Below, in pieces: positions 44,302 through 52,796 of a DNA stretch of 64,000 nucleotides. Location: assembly GCA_002243285.1 (NCBI GenBank), contig CP022585.1:718501-782500 (forward strand). The letters are read 5' to 3'. Origin of the DNA: Candidatus Fluviicola riflensis. Its GTDB lineage: Bacteria > Bacteroidota > Bacteroidia > Flavobacteriales_D > Crocinitomicaceae. The number at the start of each line of letters is the position of its first letter. Position 1 is the first letter of the stretch. Both the position numbers and the translations under genes were made by a program. The notes under the pieces are model-generated. The model searched no databases. It saw nothing but the letters and a program-made list of their open reading frames with translations, and was not told the DNA's origin.

Positions 44302-45072
44302 ATGTCAAGAGTAAATTTTGAAACGTTATTAGAAGCAGGTGTTCACTTCGGACACTTAAAAAGAAAATGGAACCCGGCAATGGCGCCGTATATCTTTGAT
44401 GAGAAAAAAGGTATCCACATTATTGACCTTAATAAGACAATTGCACATCTTGATCAGGCATGTGCGGCAATGAAACAAATTGCCAAGTCGGGTAAAAAAG
44501 TTCTTTTCGTAGCTACTAAAAAACAAGCAAAAGAAATCATCGCTGAACGCGTTGCGGCAATCAATATGCCTTTCGTTACAGAGCGTTGGTCGGGTGGTAT
44601 GTTAACCAACTTCCAGACTACACGTAAATCGATCCGTAAAATGGCGGCGATTGATAAAATGAAAACAGACGGTACATGGGAAACATTGAACAAGCGTGAG
44701 CGTTTGTTTAAGACTCGTCAGCGTGAGAAACTAGAGAAAAACTTTGGTTCTATCGCTGAAATGACCCGCCAGCCGGCCGCTATCTTCTTGGTAGATATCT
44801 TGAAAGAGCATATCGCTTTGAACGAAGCAAAACGTTTGAATGTTCCGACATTCGCAATGGTAGATACGAATTCTGACCCACGTTTGGTTGATTTCCCTAT
44901 CCCTGCAAATGACGATGCTACAAAATCAATCACTGTGATCTTAGACGCAATTTGCGGAGCGATCAAAGAAGGATTGGAAGAGCGCAAAAGTGCCGGAACA
45001 GGTAAAGACAAAGACGAAGCAGTAGTTGAAGCTGCAGCTCCTGCAGCTGAAGAAGCAGCTACGAAAGAATAA
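44302..45072 (+). CDS. rpsB: 30S ribosomal protein S2
   Basis: A 256-residue protein. The N-terminus reads LLEAGVHFGHLKRKWNPAMAPYIF, followed by RWSGGMLTNFQTTRKSI and PTFAMVDTNSDPRLVDFPIPANDDA, all in family order. The last ~30 residues are an acidic, alanine-rich tail (VEAAAPAAEEAATKE), common in Bacteroidetes S2. It forms a classic pair with tsf 27 bases downstream. A long base-paired leader precedes it. Codon use is that of highly expressed genes, similar to its neighbours. Confidence 0.97.
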   Translation: MSRVNFETLLEAGVHFGHLKRKWNPAMAPYIFDEKKGIHIIDLNKTIAHLDQACAAMKQIAKSGKKVLFVATKKQAKEIIAERVAAINMPFVTERWSGGMLTNFQTTRKSIRKMAAIDKMKTDGTWETLNKRERLFKTRQREKLEKNFGSIAEMTRQPAAIFLVDILKEHIALNEAKRLNVPTFAMVDTNSDPRLVDFPIPANDDATKSITVILDAICGAIKEGLEERKSAGTGKDKDEAVVEAAAPAAEEAATKE

Positions 45073-45099
45073 TAACAAAGTAATTAAAAGTTTAAGATC

Positions 45100-45930
45100 A
45101 TGGCAATTACTGCTGCAGATGTAAATAAATTACGCCAACAAACAGGTGCAGGAATGATGGACTGCAAAAATGCACTTGTTGAAGCGGATGGCGATTTCGA
45201 AGCTGCTGTTGATATCCTTCGTAAAAAAGGACAAAAAATCGCAGCTAAACGTGGAGAAAATGACGCAAGCGAAGGGTTGATCTTTGCTCAAACAACTCCT
45301 GACCACAAAGTTGGTGTTGTATTGGCTTTGAATTGTGAGACCGATTTCGTTGCGAAAAACGACTCTTACCGTAACTTCGTTCAAAGTTTGATGGATATCG
45401 CAATCGCTAAACTTCCTGCTTCTGCAGATGAGTTGAAAGGATTGAAATACGATGACCGTTTGACAGTTGACGAGAAGATCACCGAGCAAGTTGGTGTAAT
45501 CGGCGAGAAATTGGATCTTTCAGGTTATGCGGTATTGAAAGGTGAAGCAGTTGTTGCTTACAATCACCCGGGTAACCAGTTGGCTACATTGGTTGCGTTG
45601 AACAACGGAAACGAAGCTGCTGTTGAAGCAGGTCGTCAGGTTGCAATGCAGGTTGCAGCTATGAACCCGATCGCTTTGAACAAAGACGGAGTTGATGCGC
45701 GTACAATTGAGCGTGAAATCGAAGTTGGTAAAGACTTGGCTATTCAGGAAGGAAAACCTGCTGAAATGGCTGAGAAAATTGCTCAGGGACGTTTGGCGAA
45801 ATTCTTCAAGGAGAACACTTTGTTGAGCCAGGAGTTTGTTCGCGATAACAAAGTTACCGTTGAAGAATTCCTTAATTCAACTGAAAAAGGATTAACAGTT
45901 ACTGAATTCAAACGTTTGGCATTGAGCTAA
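45100..45930 (+). CDS. tsf: Translation elongation factor Ts
   Basis: A 276-residue guanine-nucleotide exchange factor for EF-Tu. The N-terminal UBA-like part reads VNKLRQQTGAGMMDCKNALVEADGDFEAAVDILRKKG; the EF-Tu contact motif NCETDFVAKN (residues about 78-87) and the C-terminal AMNPIALNKDGV and SQEFVRDNKVTVEEFL are present. It is 27 bases after rpsB and ends the translation cluster at a strong terminator (45953-45986). Confidence 0.97.
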   Translation: MAITAADVNKLRQQTGAGMMDCKNALVEADGDFEAAVDILRKKGQKIAAKRGENDASEGLIFAQTTPDHKVGVVLALNCETDFVAKNDSYRNFVQSLMDIAIAKLPASADELKGLKYDDRLTVDEKITEQVGVIGEKLDLSGYAVLKGEAVVAYNHPGNQLATLVALNNGNEAAVEAGRQVAMQVAAMNPIALNKDGVDARTIEREIEVGKDLAIQEGKPAEMAEKIAQGRLAKFFKENTLLSQEFVRDNKVTVEEFLNSTEKGLTVTEFKRLALS

Positions 45931-45952
45931 TCATCCAAACGCACGAAATAGA

Positions 45953-45986
45953 AATCCCGTTGTTCGAATGAGCAACGGGATTTTTT
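45953..45986 (+). terminator. Intrinsic terminator after tsf
   Basis: AATCCCGTTG (45953-45962) pairs with CAACGGGATT (45973-45982) across a 10-base loop, followed by T. It ends the rpsB-tsf transcript before the convergent Fic gene. Confidence 0.93.
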
Positions 45987-45989
45987 GAA

Positions 45990-46952
45990 TCAATTTCGTT
46001 TCGAATAAACAGTTTGATTGTGGTTGCCTGATGTTTCCAATAAACCTATTTCAATACCTTTTTTCAAATCACGACTTGCAGTGGCTGTTGAAAGATCTTT
46101 AAAGACGGTCATGTATTCCTTTCTGGTGAAAGAATTGGGATGTGATTGCAGAAAATAGTTTAACCGATCAACAGTGGATAAATGGTTGTGGTTTTCGTTT
46201 AACAGATCAGCAAGTGAAGTATCGATTACTTTCAGCATGTATTCGATAAAAGCAGTTGAGTGTCCTGATTTATCACTTAAAGAAAGAGCCCCATAATACG
46301 ATTCCTGGGTTTGACTGATTAAATGCTCGAATGGAATGTATTCAAAAACAGGATAATCTTTCATTAAAATCAAGGTTTGCCACAGTCGCCCCATTCTTCC
46401 GTTTCCATCCAAAAAAGGGTGAATAAATTCCATTTCGTAATGAAAGACACAACTTTTGATTAGTATCAGGTCTTCATCTTTTTTTAAGTAATCGAATAAG
46501 CTTTTCATTAGGTAAGGAACATTGTCGCTTGGTGGAGCCAAATGTCTGATTGATTCACCCTGTACGATACCCACTCCTTGTTTACGATAGGAACCCGCAT
46601 TTGCCATCAACCCGTTCATGAGTAACTCATGTGCTTTAAAAAAGGAATTGGTTGTGTAGGGATCAAATGAATATAATTGGTCATAAACTTCAATTGCATT
46701 AGCTACTTCCAGTATTTCTTTTTGTGGCCCGATCACTCGTTTTCCTTCAATGATAGCTGTGATTTGTGATTCCGTGAGTGTATTACCTTCAATTGCAAGA
46801 GAAGAATGAATGGTTTTAATACGATTTTGTTTTCGCAGTTCGAGCGACGGTTTATTTAAATACCGGGCGTTTACTTCTCCTATTTTCTCGGAAATAGCAC
46901 TTATCGCTTTTAAAATAGTAGCTGTTATTTCATACGGAGGTTTGCTATACAT
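45990..46952 (-). CDS. Fic-domain protein with C-terminal winged-helix-like part
   Basis: A 320-residue Fic protein. The catalytic motif HPFLDGNGRMGRLW (HPFxxGNGRxxR) lies near residues 195-208. An inhibitory motif, SLAIEGN, lies N-terminal at residues about 51-57, so it is a class II self-inhibited enzyme like the gene at 20700, but the sequence is otherwise very different. The C-terminal 60 residues (SFTRKEYMTVFKDLSTATASRDLKKGIEIGLLE) look like a winged helix. The target protein and nucleotide are unknown. Two perfect palindromes, TGATA-C-TATCA, lie right before its start and overlap its -7 box, which suggests autorepression. Confidence 0.92.
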   Translation of the reverse strand: MYSKPPYEITATILKAISAISEKIGEVNARYLNKPSLELRKQNRIKTIHSSLAIEGNTLTESQITAIIEGKRVIGPQKEILEVANAIEVYDQLYSFDPYTTNSFFKAHELLMNGLMANAGSYRKQGVGIVQGESIRHLAPPSDNVPYLMKSLFDYLKKDEDLILIKSCVFHYEMEFIHPFLDGNGRMGRLWQTLILMKDYPVFEYIPFEHLISQTQESYYGALSLSDKSGHSTAFIEYMLKVIDTSLADLLNENHNHLSTVDRLNYFLQSHPNSFTRKEYMTVFKDLSTATASRDLKKGIEIGLLETSGNHNQTVYSKRN

Positions 46953-46956
46953 TCCT

Positions 46957-46986
46957 TGATAGTATCATTTGATAGTATCAAAGATA
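46957..46986 (-). promoter_or_regulatory. Promoter with tandem palindromic operator of the second Fic gene
   Basis: On the reverse strand TATCTTTG (46986-46979) is a perfect -7 box. TGATACTATCA, a perfect palindrome about a central C, occurs at 46980-46970 and again at 46967-46957, separated by AA. The first copy overlaps the end of the -7 box and the second ends four bases before the start codon. This is a strong candidate for a repressor-binding site. Confidence 0.7.
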
Positions 46987-47066
46987 AGCTAATTTAGTAA
47001 CTAACTACAATTCATGTGATTCTGAATTCAACATTAAAATTGAACTCAGGTTTCAAAGATTCCTCC

Positions 47067-47074
47067 TATATTTG
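47067..47074 (+). promoter_or_regulatory. -7 promoter box of pyrH
   Basis: TATATTTG is a perfect TAnnTTTG match 20 bases before the pyrH start at 47095. Confidence 0.65.
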
Positions 47075-47094
47075 CGAAACTTCTTTCGTTATTT

Positions 47095-47802
47095 ATGAAA
47101 TACACACGCATTCTGCTCAAATTAAGTGGAGAATCTCTCATGGGGGATAAACAATTTGGAATTGACAACAACCGTTTGAGTGTGTATGCCAACCAAATCA
47201 AAGAAATTCACGGGTTGGGAGTAGAAGTGGCTATTGTGATCGGCGGTGGAAATATCTTTAGAGGCGTTCAGGCCGAAGAAGGAGGAATGGACCGCACACA
47301 TGGTGATTACATGGGAATGTTGGCAACGATGATCAACTCGATGGCGTTGCAAGCGGCGCTGGAATCAGTTGGATTGCAAACACGCCTTCAGTCGGCCATT
47401 GAAATGAAAGAAATTTCGGAGCCTTACGTTCGCAGAAGAGCCGTTCGTCATTTGGAAAAAGGCCGTGTGGTGATCTTTGGTGCCGGAACGGGAAATCCGT
47501 TTTTCACGACTGATTCAGCCGCTTCATTGCGGGCAATTGAGATCAACGCTGACGTGATCCTGAAAGGAACCCGTGTTGACGGAATTTACACTGCCGACCC
47601 TGAAAAAGACCCGAATGCAACCAAATACGATGTGATCACGTTTGATGATGTTTACAGCCGTGGACTGAAAGTAATGGACATGACCGCATTTACCCTTTGT
47701 AAAGAAAATGACCTTCCGATTATTGTGTTTGATATGGACACGCCTGGTAATCTGAAACGCCTGCTGGAAGGAGAACAAGTAGGAACAATCGTTCGTAATT
47801 AA
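47095..47802 (+). CDS. pyrH: Uridylate kinase (UMP kinase)
   Basis: A 235-residue amino-acid-kinase-fold enzyme that phosphorylates UMP to UDP in pyrimidine synthesis. Motifs: [12 protein letters not shown] at the start, [10 protein letters not shown] near residue 50, [21 protein letters not shown] near 65, [19 protein letters not shown] near 130, and [16 protein letters not shown]. The length is normal for bacterial UMP kinase. It forms the usual pyrH-frr pair, 24 bases apart, with a perfect -7 box upstream. Confidence 0.97.
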   Translation: MKYTRILLKLSGESLMGDKQFGIDNNRLSVYANQIKEIHGLGVEVAIVIGGGNIFRGVQAEEGGMDRTHGDYMGMLATMINSMALQAALESVGLQTRLQSAIEMKEISEPYVRRRAVRHLEKGRVVIFGAGTGNPFFTTDSAASLRAIEINADVILKGTRVDGIYTADPEKDPNATKYDVITFDDVYSRGLKVMDMTAFTLCKENDLPIIVFDMDTPGNLKRLLEGEQVGTIVRN

Positions 47803-47826
47803 TTATATCCGATTCAACTGTACGTT

Positions 47827-48390
47827 ATGACTGAAGATTTGCAACTGATTTATGATGAATTAAAAAGCTCCAATGCCAAATCTATTGTGCACCTGGAAAA
47901 TGAATTATTGAAAATCCGTGCCGGAAAAGCCACACCGTCGATGCTTCATAGCGTGATGGTTGATTATTACGGTTCTCCAACACCTATTCAGCAGGTTGCC
48001 AACATCAACTCGATGGATGCGCGTACATTGACTGTGCAGGCCTGGGAGAAAAACATGTTGCAGGAAATCGCCAAAGGAATCATCAACTCCAATCTTGGAT
48101 TGAATCCGCAAAACAACGGCGAACAATTGATCATTCAGATTCCACCGTTGACAGAAGAACGTCGTAGAGATTTGGTGAAAAAAGCCAAAGCCGAAAGCGA
48201 ACACGCCAAAGTGGGGATCCGCAATAACCGCAAAGACGGAATTGACATGGTAAAAGACCTTAAAGCAGAAGGACTTTCGGAAGACATGACCAAGGACGCT
48301 GAAACTGAAATCCAGAACATCACTAACAGCTTTATCAAAAAAGTAGACGAATTGGTTGATGCGAAGGAAAAAGATATCATGACTATCTGA
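47827..48390 (+). CDS. frr: Ribosome recycling factor
   Basis: A 187-residue protein that with EF-G splits the post-termination ribosome. The family blocks are present: LENELLKIRAGKATPSMLHSVMVDYYGS, TLTVQAWEKNMLQEIAKGI, and PPLTEERRRDLVKKAKAESEHAKVGIRNNRKDG. The length is normal. It follows pyrH by 24 bases and precedes a small lipoprotein gene by 6 bases, so all three probably share a transcript. Confidence 0.97.
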   Translation: MTEDLQLIYDELKSSNAKSIVHLENELLKIRAGKATPSMLHSVMVDYYGSPTPIQQVANINSMDARTLTVQAWEKNMLQEIAKGIINSNLGLNPQNNGEQLIIQIPPLTEERRRDLVKKAKAESEHAKVGIRNNRKDGIDMVKDLKAEGLSEDMTKDAETEIQNITNSFIKKVDELVDAKEKDIMTI

Positions 48391-48396
48391 TTCCAG

Positions 48397-48780
48397 ATGC
48401 GACTTATCTTCTGCCTGTCATTTCTCTTACTGCTCACTGCCTGCAGTAAAAACAAGCGAATCATCAAACACATTGAAGGTCGCTGGAAACTCACGCAAAT
48501 TTTGCTGAACGATGGTCAATGCAGCTATCCGAATGAGATTCATGAATTTGCGCAAGGAGAGACCGGTGGAAAAACCTTCGCCACCTGGACAAAATACAGC
48601 TCCGATTTTTCGGATACAACCGTTGGGAGCTACAAAATCGATAAAAAAGGTCAGCACATTACGTTTCGCGATGATGAAGCATCACCGGTAACAGAAGAGT
48701 ACGCAACAATTGATGATTTCGATAAAGGTATGTTGATCGTTAGACGTGTTGATGGTGTGTATTTTTTTTATAAGGAGTAG
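48397..48780 (+). CDS. Small lipoprotein, lipocalin-like
   Basis: A 127-residue lipoprotein with lipobox LLTAC (Cys16). The mature part (IEGRWKLTQILLNDGQ ... GSYKIDKKGQHITF ... VDGVYFFYKE) has the pattern of the lipocalin-like / DUF4923-type small beta-barrels found in many Bacteroidetes lipoproteins. It should sit in the inner or outer membrane, facing the periplasm. It starts 6 bases after frr and is probably cotranscribed with pyrH-frr. The specific function is unknown. Confidence 0.82.
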   Translation: MRLIFCLSFLLLLTACSKNKRIIKHIEGRWKLTQILLNDGQCSYPNEIHEFAQGETGGKTFATWTKYSSDFSDTTVGSYKIDKKGQHITFRDDEASPVTEEYATIDDFDKGMLIVRRVDGVYFFYKE

Positions 48781-48808
48781 GTTTGTTGATTCAATTCCGG
48801 GGAAACAA

Positions 48809-51800
48809 TCACATTTCTATTCGCACCAATTCATCCTCATTCACATAATACAACCAACCTTCAATCGCCGGAAATTTCATCAAGTCCAATGCGAATAAAT
48901 ACTGCGAAACCTGCGTTCTATGCTCGGGTTTGCGTTCGCCGGTCTTGAAATCGATAACAACGGTTTTGTCGGCGTGAAGAATGATCTTGTCCGGACGTAA
49001 ACGCGTTTTCTGGTCCAGCAGCAATGTTTGTTCGTCGAGTTGCGTGCCGCCTGAAATGAGTTTCAAGTAAGTTTCATTGGCGAAAAGCCGGGTAGCATGT
49101 GCGCCTAATTCCGTTTTAAAAGCGGTGTCAATAATTCCTTTCAGAATCCCGCGATCGATACTTTCCTGCGCTTGTTCCAGCGTCATACTTTGCTCCATAA
49201 TCGCATGGAATTGTTTCCCGAACCGACGTTGCGTATTGAGTTCGTTTTCCAGTTGCTCTTCAGGTGACATAATGCTGATGTCGGGAAACCACAAGTAATC
49301 ATTGAGCGAAACCGGCGTAAAAGGAAGATCTTCCTGTTTCGATTCATGAATAATCGCCGGAGCGGTTCCGATGCTTCCCTTAATGGATTTCCCTTCCACA
49401 AATTGCGGATAGATTTCACTCAGCGTATCAAAGATATTTTGCTGCAGTTTTTGGTCACGCGGTGCAATTGTTCCCAGAAAGTATAAACGATCAATCGGCC
49501 GCGTAAATGCCACATACAAAAGATTGACGTGGTCCATGATTTCGGCATCTTTTTCAGCGGTCATGAACGGCTCGATCGCTGGCAAAATAGCATCGGTTTT
49601 TGTCAGTGTCGATTGCAAAAAGTGATTGTTCGATTCAAAAATGCGCGCTTTTCCTTTCGGTGATTTCACGTCAAATCGCAATGAAGGAATAATCACCACC
49701 GGAAATTCCAATCCTTTGGATTTGTGAGCAGTCATTACTTTGATCGAATGCTTGTTTTCCGGAAGCTGGACGTTGGTTTTGTAGCCCACGCCATCGTAAA
49801 AATTCAGGAAACTCATCAAATCAGGACCATTGTGCAGGTCGAATTGTGCGGCAATATCCAGCAATTGATGCACATAGGCATTTTGCAATTCATCGATCTT
49901 GTAATCACGCAAAAAGTTCTGCATCAACGAAAAAATGTCCTGGAATCCCTGTGATAAATGATTTCTTTCGAAAGCTGTCAGCTGGAAAAAACGCTCCCGT
50001 GAAAAAACCGCTTTCCCATTTTCTTCCAACGTTTCAAAACACAACTGATACGTTTCAAACGCTTTTTCAGGCGAAAAAACACGCAGGAACAATTCTGCAA
50101 ACCGCATAAACAACTGGCGGTGTGTCGGATTATTTCGCAAGCGGCAAAAAGCAATGACCAATTGCACGTGTTGATCAGAATTTACTAGTAACGAATCGGC
50201 TGAAACGACCTGGTAACCATTGTTTTTCAGGTGATTCGCATACGTATTACAATCCGCTTTTCGTTTGGCAAGAATACAGATTTCGTGCGGTTGATAGCCG
50301 TCTGAAATACACGTTTTCACCCATAATAACAAGCGTTCCAGTACAAGTTCCTCTGATTCTTCGTCTTTTTGAGTGAGCTCAAACGTGATCAAACCACCTT
50401 CTTTTCCACGCGGAGTTTGTTTGATCTGGTTGTAAAACGATTTCCCCGATTCAGGCATGGTTTCCTTGAAAACCTCGAAAAAGCGGTTGTTGAATTCCAC
50501 AATTTCTTTCCCCGAACGCCAGTTTTCGGTTAACTCTTCCAAAGCACCCATGTGTTCGAAGAAATCCGATTTCTGTTCCACCGATGCATTTTGCTCCGGA
50601 TTGTAAATGCGTGGCAAGGCGACAAATTGCTCAGCCACACCGTTTTTGAACCGGTAAATCGATTGTTTCGGATCACCGACAATTAAATTAAACTGCCCAT
50701 GGCCGAGCGATTCGTGCACCAACGGCACAAGGTTCATCCACTGCAGACGCGATGTATCCTGGAATTCATCCAGGAAAAAATGACGGAACCTATTACCTAA
50801 ACGTTCGTAGATAAATGGCGCTTCTTCGTCTTTCACCAATTCCGAAACCAGTTTATTGAACTCCGAAACACGGATCACGGCGTCTTTTTCACGAATATTT
50901 TCCATAAAAACAGCGAGTTCCCGTAAAATAGAAAGCAGGTAAAATTGTTTGACTTTCAATTCAAGCTCAAAGTATGGAGCCTGGAGCTTTGTCCAATAAT
51001 CAGCAAATTGCCGGATGGTGAAAAACGGTTCGTTTTGTCCGCTTTTGTCCGCTGTTTTTTCGAGGTTGTTCAAAAAAGTATCCTTTGTTTCAAAAGCTTC
51101 CAGCTTGGTTTTGGCATTTCCTTTTTCACGAACAATTTTTTGGATCTTATTCCAGGTAGTGCTTTTTCCTGCAAATTGGTCCGGAGATAATCCGCTTTGC
51201 TCCAATGCCAGTTGAACACGTTGTTGCCAGCGTTGAATTTCAAGATTGTATTCCTTGTACTGAATGCGCCATAAATCGTATTCGGCCTGCGAAAATTCCT
51301 TTTCAACCAGTTTCGCGATTACCTGGTAGCTGCGTTCGTCGGTAAGAATTTGTGCGCTGTCCATCAGGGCGCGCTTCACATCCCATTTTGTTTCTTCATC
51401 GAGGTTGGTGCGTGCGAAATTAATCGCCAGTTTGTAAATACGGTTTTCGGCGTTTTTATCAATCGTGCTGAGGAGTTCATCTACCGCTTTTTCCAAAATC
51501 AACTGTTCATCAAGTACGATGTCGAATTGTTCGGGCAGGTTCAAATCACGGCTAAATGATCGGATGAGTTTCAGGTTGAATTTATCAATCGTCAGCACAT
51601 TAAATTCCTCGTAGCGATGCAACATTTTTCGAAGCACAATTCGGGCATTGCGTTGCAACATAGGTAATTCCTGTCCTGTCAGTTGAGCTATTTCATTCAC
51701 ATAAGCCTGATCACTGGCAGAAGGATTACTGAGTTTATTCAAATCGCGAATGATTCGCGTTTTCATTTCGTAAGCCGCCTTATTGGTAAAAGTCATCGCC

Positions 51801-51937
51801 ACGATTTGTCCTAGGTCGGCTTTTTCGGTAGATTCTTTCAGTAAGAGTACCAAATAGTTACGCACCAGGTTGTACGTTTTCCCGCTTCCGGCAGAAGCGT
51901 TTAAGACAAGTAACGGACGTTTATTGGTAACCGACAT
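48809..51937 (-). CDS. UvrD-family helicase with C-terminal PD-(D/E)XK nuclease, AddA/RecB-like
   Basis: A 1042-residue DNA-repair enzyme. Walker A is NASAGSGKT (residues 13-21), VAMTFTNKAAYEMKTRI follows, Walker B lies in FLDEFQDTSRLQW, then VGDPKQSIYRFKNG and a C-terminal helicase block with TAHKSKGLEFPVVIIPS and LLYVAFTRP. The last ~130 residues contain VVIDFKTGERKPEH, the nuclease Asp-x-Lys motif. The architecture is that of AddA, which cuts and resects double-strand breaks with an AddB partner. No addB-like gene is adjacent here: the upstream gene (52044) is divergent and unrelated, so the partner would be elsewhere. Confidence 0.92.
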   Translation of the reverse strand: MSVTNKRPLLVLNASAGSGKTYNLVRNYLVLLLKESTEKADLGQIVAMTFTNKAAYEMKTRIIRDLNKLSNPSASDQAYVNEIAQLTGQELPMLQRNARIVLRKMLHRYEEFNVLTIDKFNLKLIRSFSRDLNLPEQFDIVLDEQLILEKAVDELLSTIDKNAENRIYKLAINFARTNLDEETKWDVKRALMDSAQILTDERSYQVIAKLVEKEFSQAEYDLWRIQYKEYNLEIQRWQQRVQLALEQSGLSPDQFAGKSTTWNKIQKIVREKGNAKTKLEAFETKDTFLNNLEKTADKSGQNEPFFTIRQFADYWTKLQAPYFELELKVKQFYLLSILRELAVFMENIREKDAVIRVSEFNKLVSELVKDEEAPFIYERLGNRFRHFFLDEFQDTSRLQWMNLVPLVHESLGHGQFNLIVGDPKQSIYRFKNGVAEQFVALPRIYNPEQNASVEQKSDFFEHMGALEELTENWRSGKEIVEFNNRFFEVFKETMPESGKSFYNQIKQTPRGKEGGLITFELTQKDEESEELVLERLLLWVKTCISDGYQPHEICILAKRKADCNTYANHLKNNGYQVVSADSLLVNSDQHVQLVIAFCRLRNNPTHRQLFMRFAELFLRVFSPEKAFETYQLCFETLEENGKAVFSRERFFQLTAFERNHLSQGFQDIFSLMQNFLRDYKIDELQNAYVHQLLDIAAQFDLHNGPDLMSFLNFYDGVGYKTNVQLPENKHSIKVMTAHKSKGLEFPVVIIPSLRFDVKSPKGKARIFESNNHFLQSTLTKTDAILPAIEPFMTAEKDAEIMDHVNLLYVAFTRPIDRLYFLGTIAPRDQKLQQNIFDTLSEIYPQFVEGKSIKGSIGTAPAIIHESKQEDLPFTPVSLNDYLWFPDISIMSPEEQLENELNTQRRFGKQFHAIMEQSMTLEQAQESIDRGILKGIIDTAFKTELGAHATRLFANETYLKLISGGTQLDEQTLLLDQKTRLRPDKIILHADKTVVIDFKTGERKPEHRTQVSQYLFALDLMKFPAIEGWLYYVNEDELVRIEM

Positions 51938-52020
51938 TCAGTTAATGCATTGAAAAGCCGAATTTACCGAAAAGGAGAGTATTCCTGTCGAACTAATTGT
52001 GTTAATTCAACGTTTATACA

Positions 52021-52028
52021 TAACTTTG
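52021..52028 (+). promoter_or_regulatory. -7 promoter box of the MbnP-MbnH unit
   Basis: TAACTTTG is a perfect TAnnTTTG match with TTG at 51997-51999 as the -33 element. It is 15 bases before the chosen start at 52044 and excludes the earlier ATG-like start at 51999. Confidence 0.65.
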
Positions 52029-52043
52029 GTTGAAGTGATAAAG

Positions 52044-52796
52044 ATGAAATATTTTATTCTTAGTATTTGTGTTGGATTGCTTGCAGTAGGCTGTAAGAAA
52101 GAAAAGGTGAAAGAGCCGGTAGTGACTCCTGTTACTCCGCAGCTTAAAGTAACCGTACAACCTGTTTTTGGTGCTGAAAATCTGTATATCGATTCTGTTT
52201 ACACCACTGCTGATGGCTGGGATTTGCAATTAACGGACGTGAAATTTTACCTGACTCATTGGGCGAATGGTGCGAATGAACTGATCGATGCAGCTCGTTT
52301 CGATTACGCGGAAAACGGCACAAAATGTTTCCAGGTAGACGGAACCGTAGCAAATTTCAACGCATTGACCGGAAACATTGGTGTATCGGCTGATCTCAAT
52401 CACGATGATCCGTCAGCCTTCCCAAGCAGCAGCCCGCTCAATATTATGAATGCCAGCGGAATGCACTGGTCATGGGCTTCAGGTTACATTTTCATCGTTC
52501 TGGAAGGCCGCTCGGATACAATTCCTGATGGAATTCCGTTGTTCGATCACACATTTACATATCACATTGCATCGGATACCTATTTAGGTTCGAAGAATTT
52601 CTCAACAGTGAACTGGACCGATGCCGGAAGCGCTTTGCACACAGCAGAATTTAAACTCGACCTCAAAAACATCTTTGATCATCCCACCAACCCGATTGAT
52701 GTTCGTTCGGAATTCATGACGCACAGTGGTGGTGGCGAAGCAGTATTAACACAAAAAGTATTGACTAATTTTCTGGAAGCGCTAACTGCCCCATGA
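52044..52796 (+). CDS. MbnP-family periplasmic copper-related lipoprotein
   Basis: A 250-residue lipoprotein from the ATG at 52044 (MKYFILSICVGLLAVGCKK, lipidated Cys17). The family pattern is visible: QLTDVKFYLTHW, then ASGMHWSWASGYIFIVLEGRSD with Trp residues in the middle, and LDLKNIFDHP...IDVRSEFMTHS near the end. MbnP is known from methanotrophs as a partner of the diheme enzyme MbnH, which converts a Trp of MbnP to kynurenine and so creates a copper site. The next gene is an MbnH-like diheme protein, overlapping by four bases (ATGA). Copper handling here is an inference from the pair; no methanobactin genes are seen. Confidence 0.85.
   Translation: MKYFILSICVGLLAVGCKKEKVKEPVVTPVTPQLKVTVQPVFGAENLYIDSVYTTADGWDLQLTDVKFYLTHWANGANELIDAARFDYAENGTKCFQVDGTVANFNALTGNIGVSADLNHDDPSAFPSSSPLNIMNASGMHWSWASGYIFIVLEGRSDTIPDGIPLFDHTFTYHIASDTYLGSKNFSTVNWTDAGSALHTAEFKLDLKNIFDHPTNPIDVRSEFMTHSGGGEAVLTQKVLTNFLEALTAP

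Noticed and set aside
45953..45986. A second, reverse-strand terminator for the Fic gene at 45990
   Set aside because: The hairpin is symmetric, but the T run is good only on the forward strand, so it is assigned to tsf.
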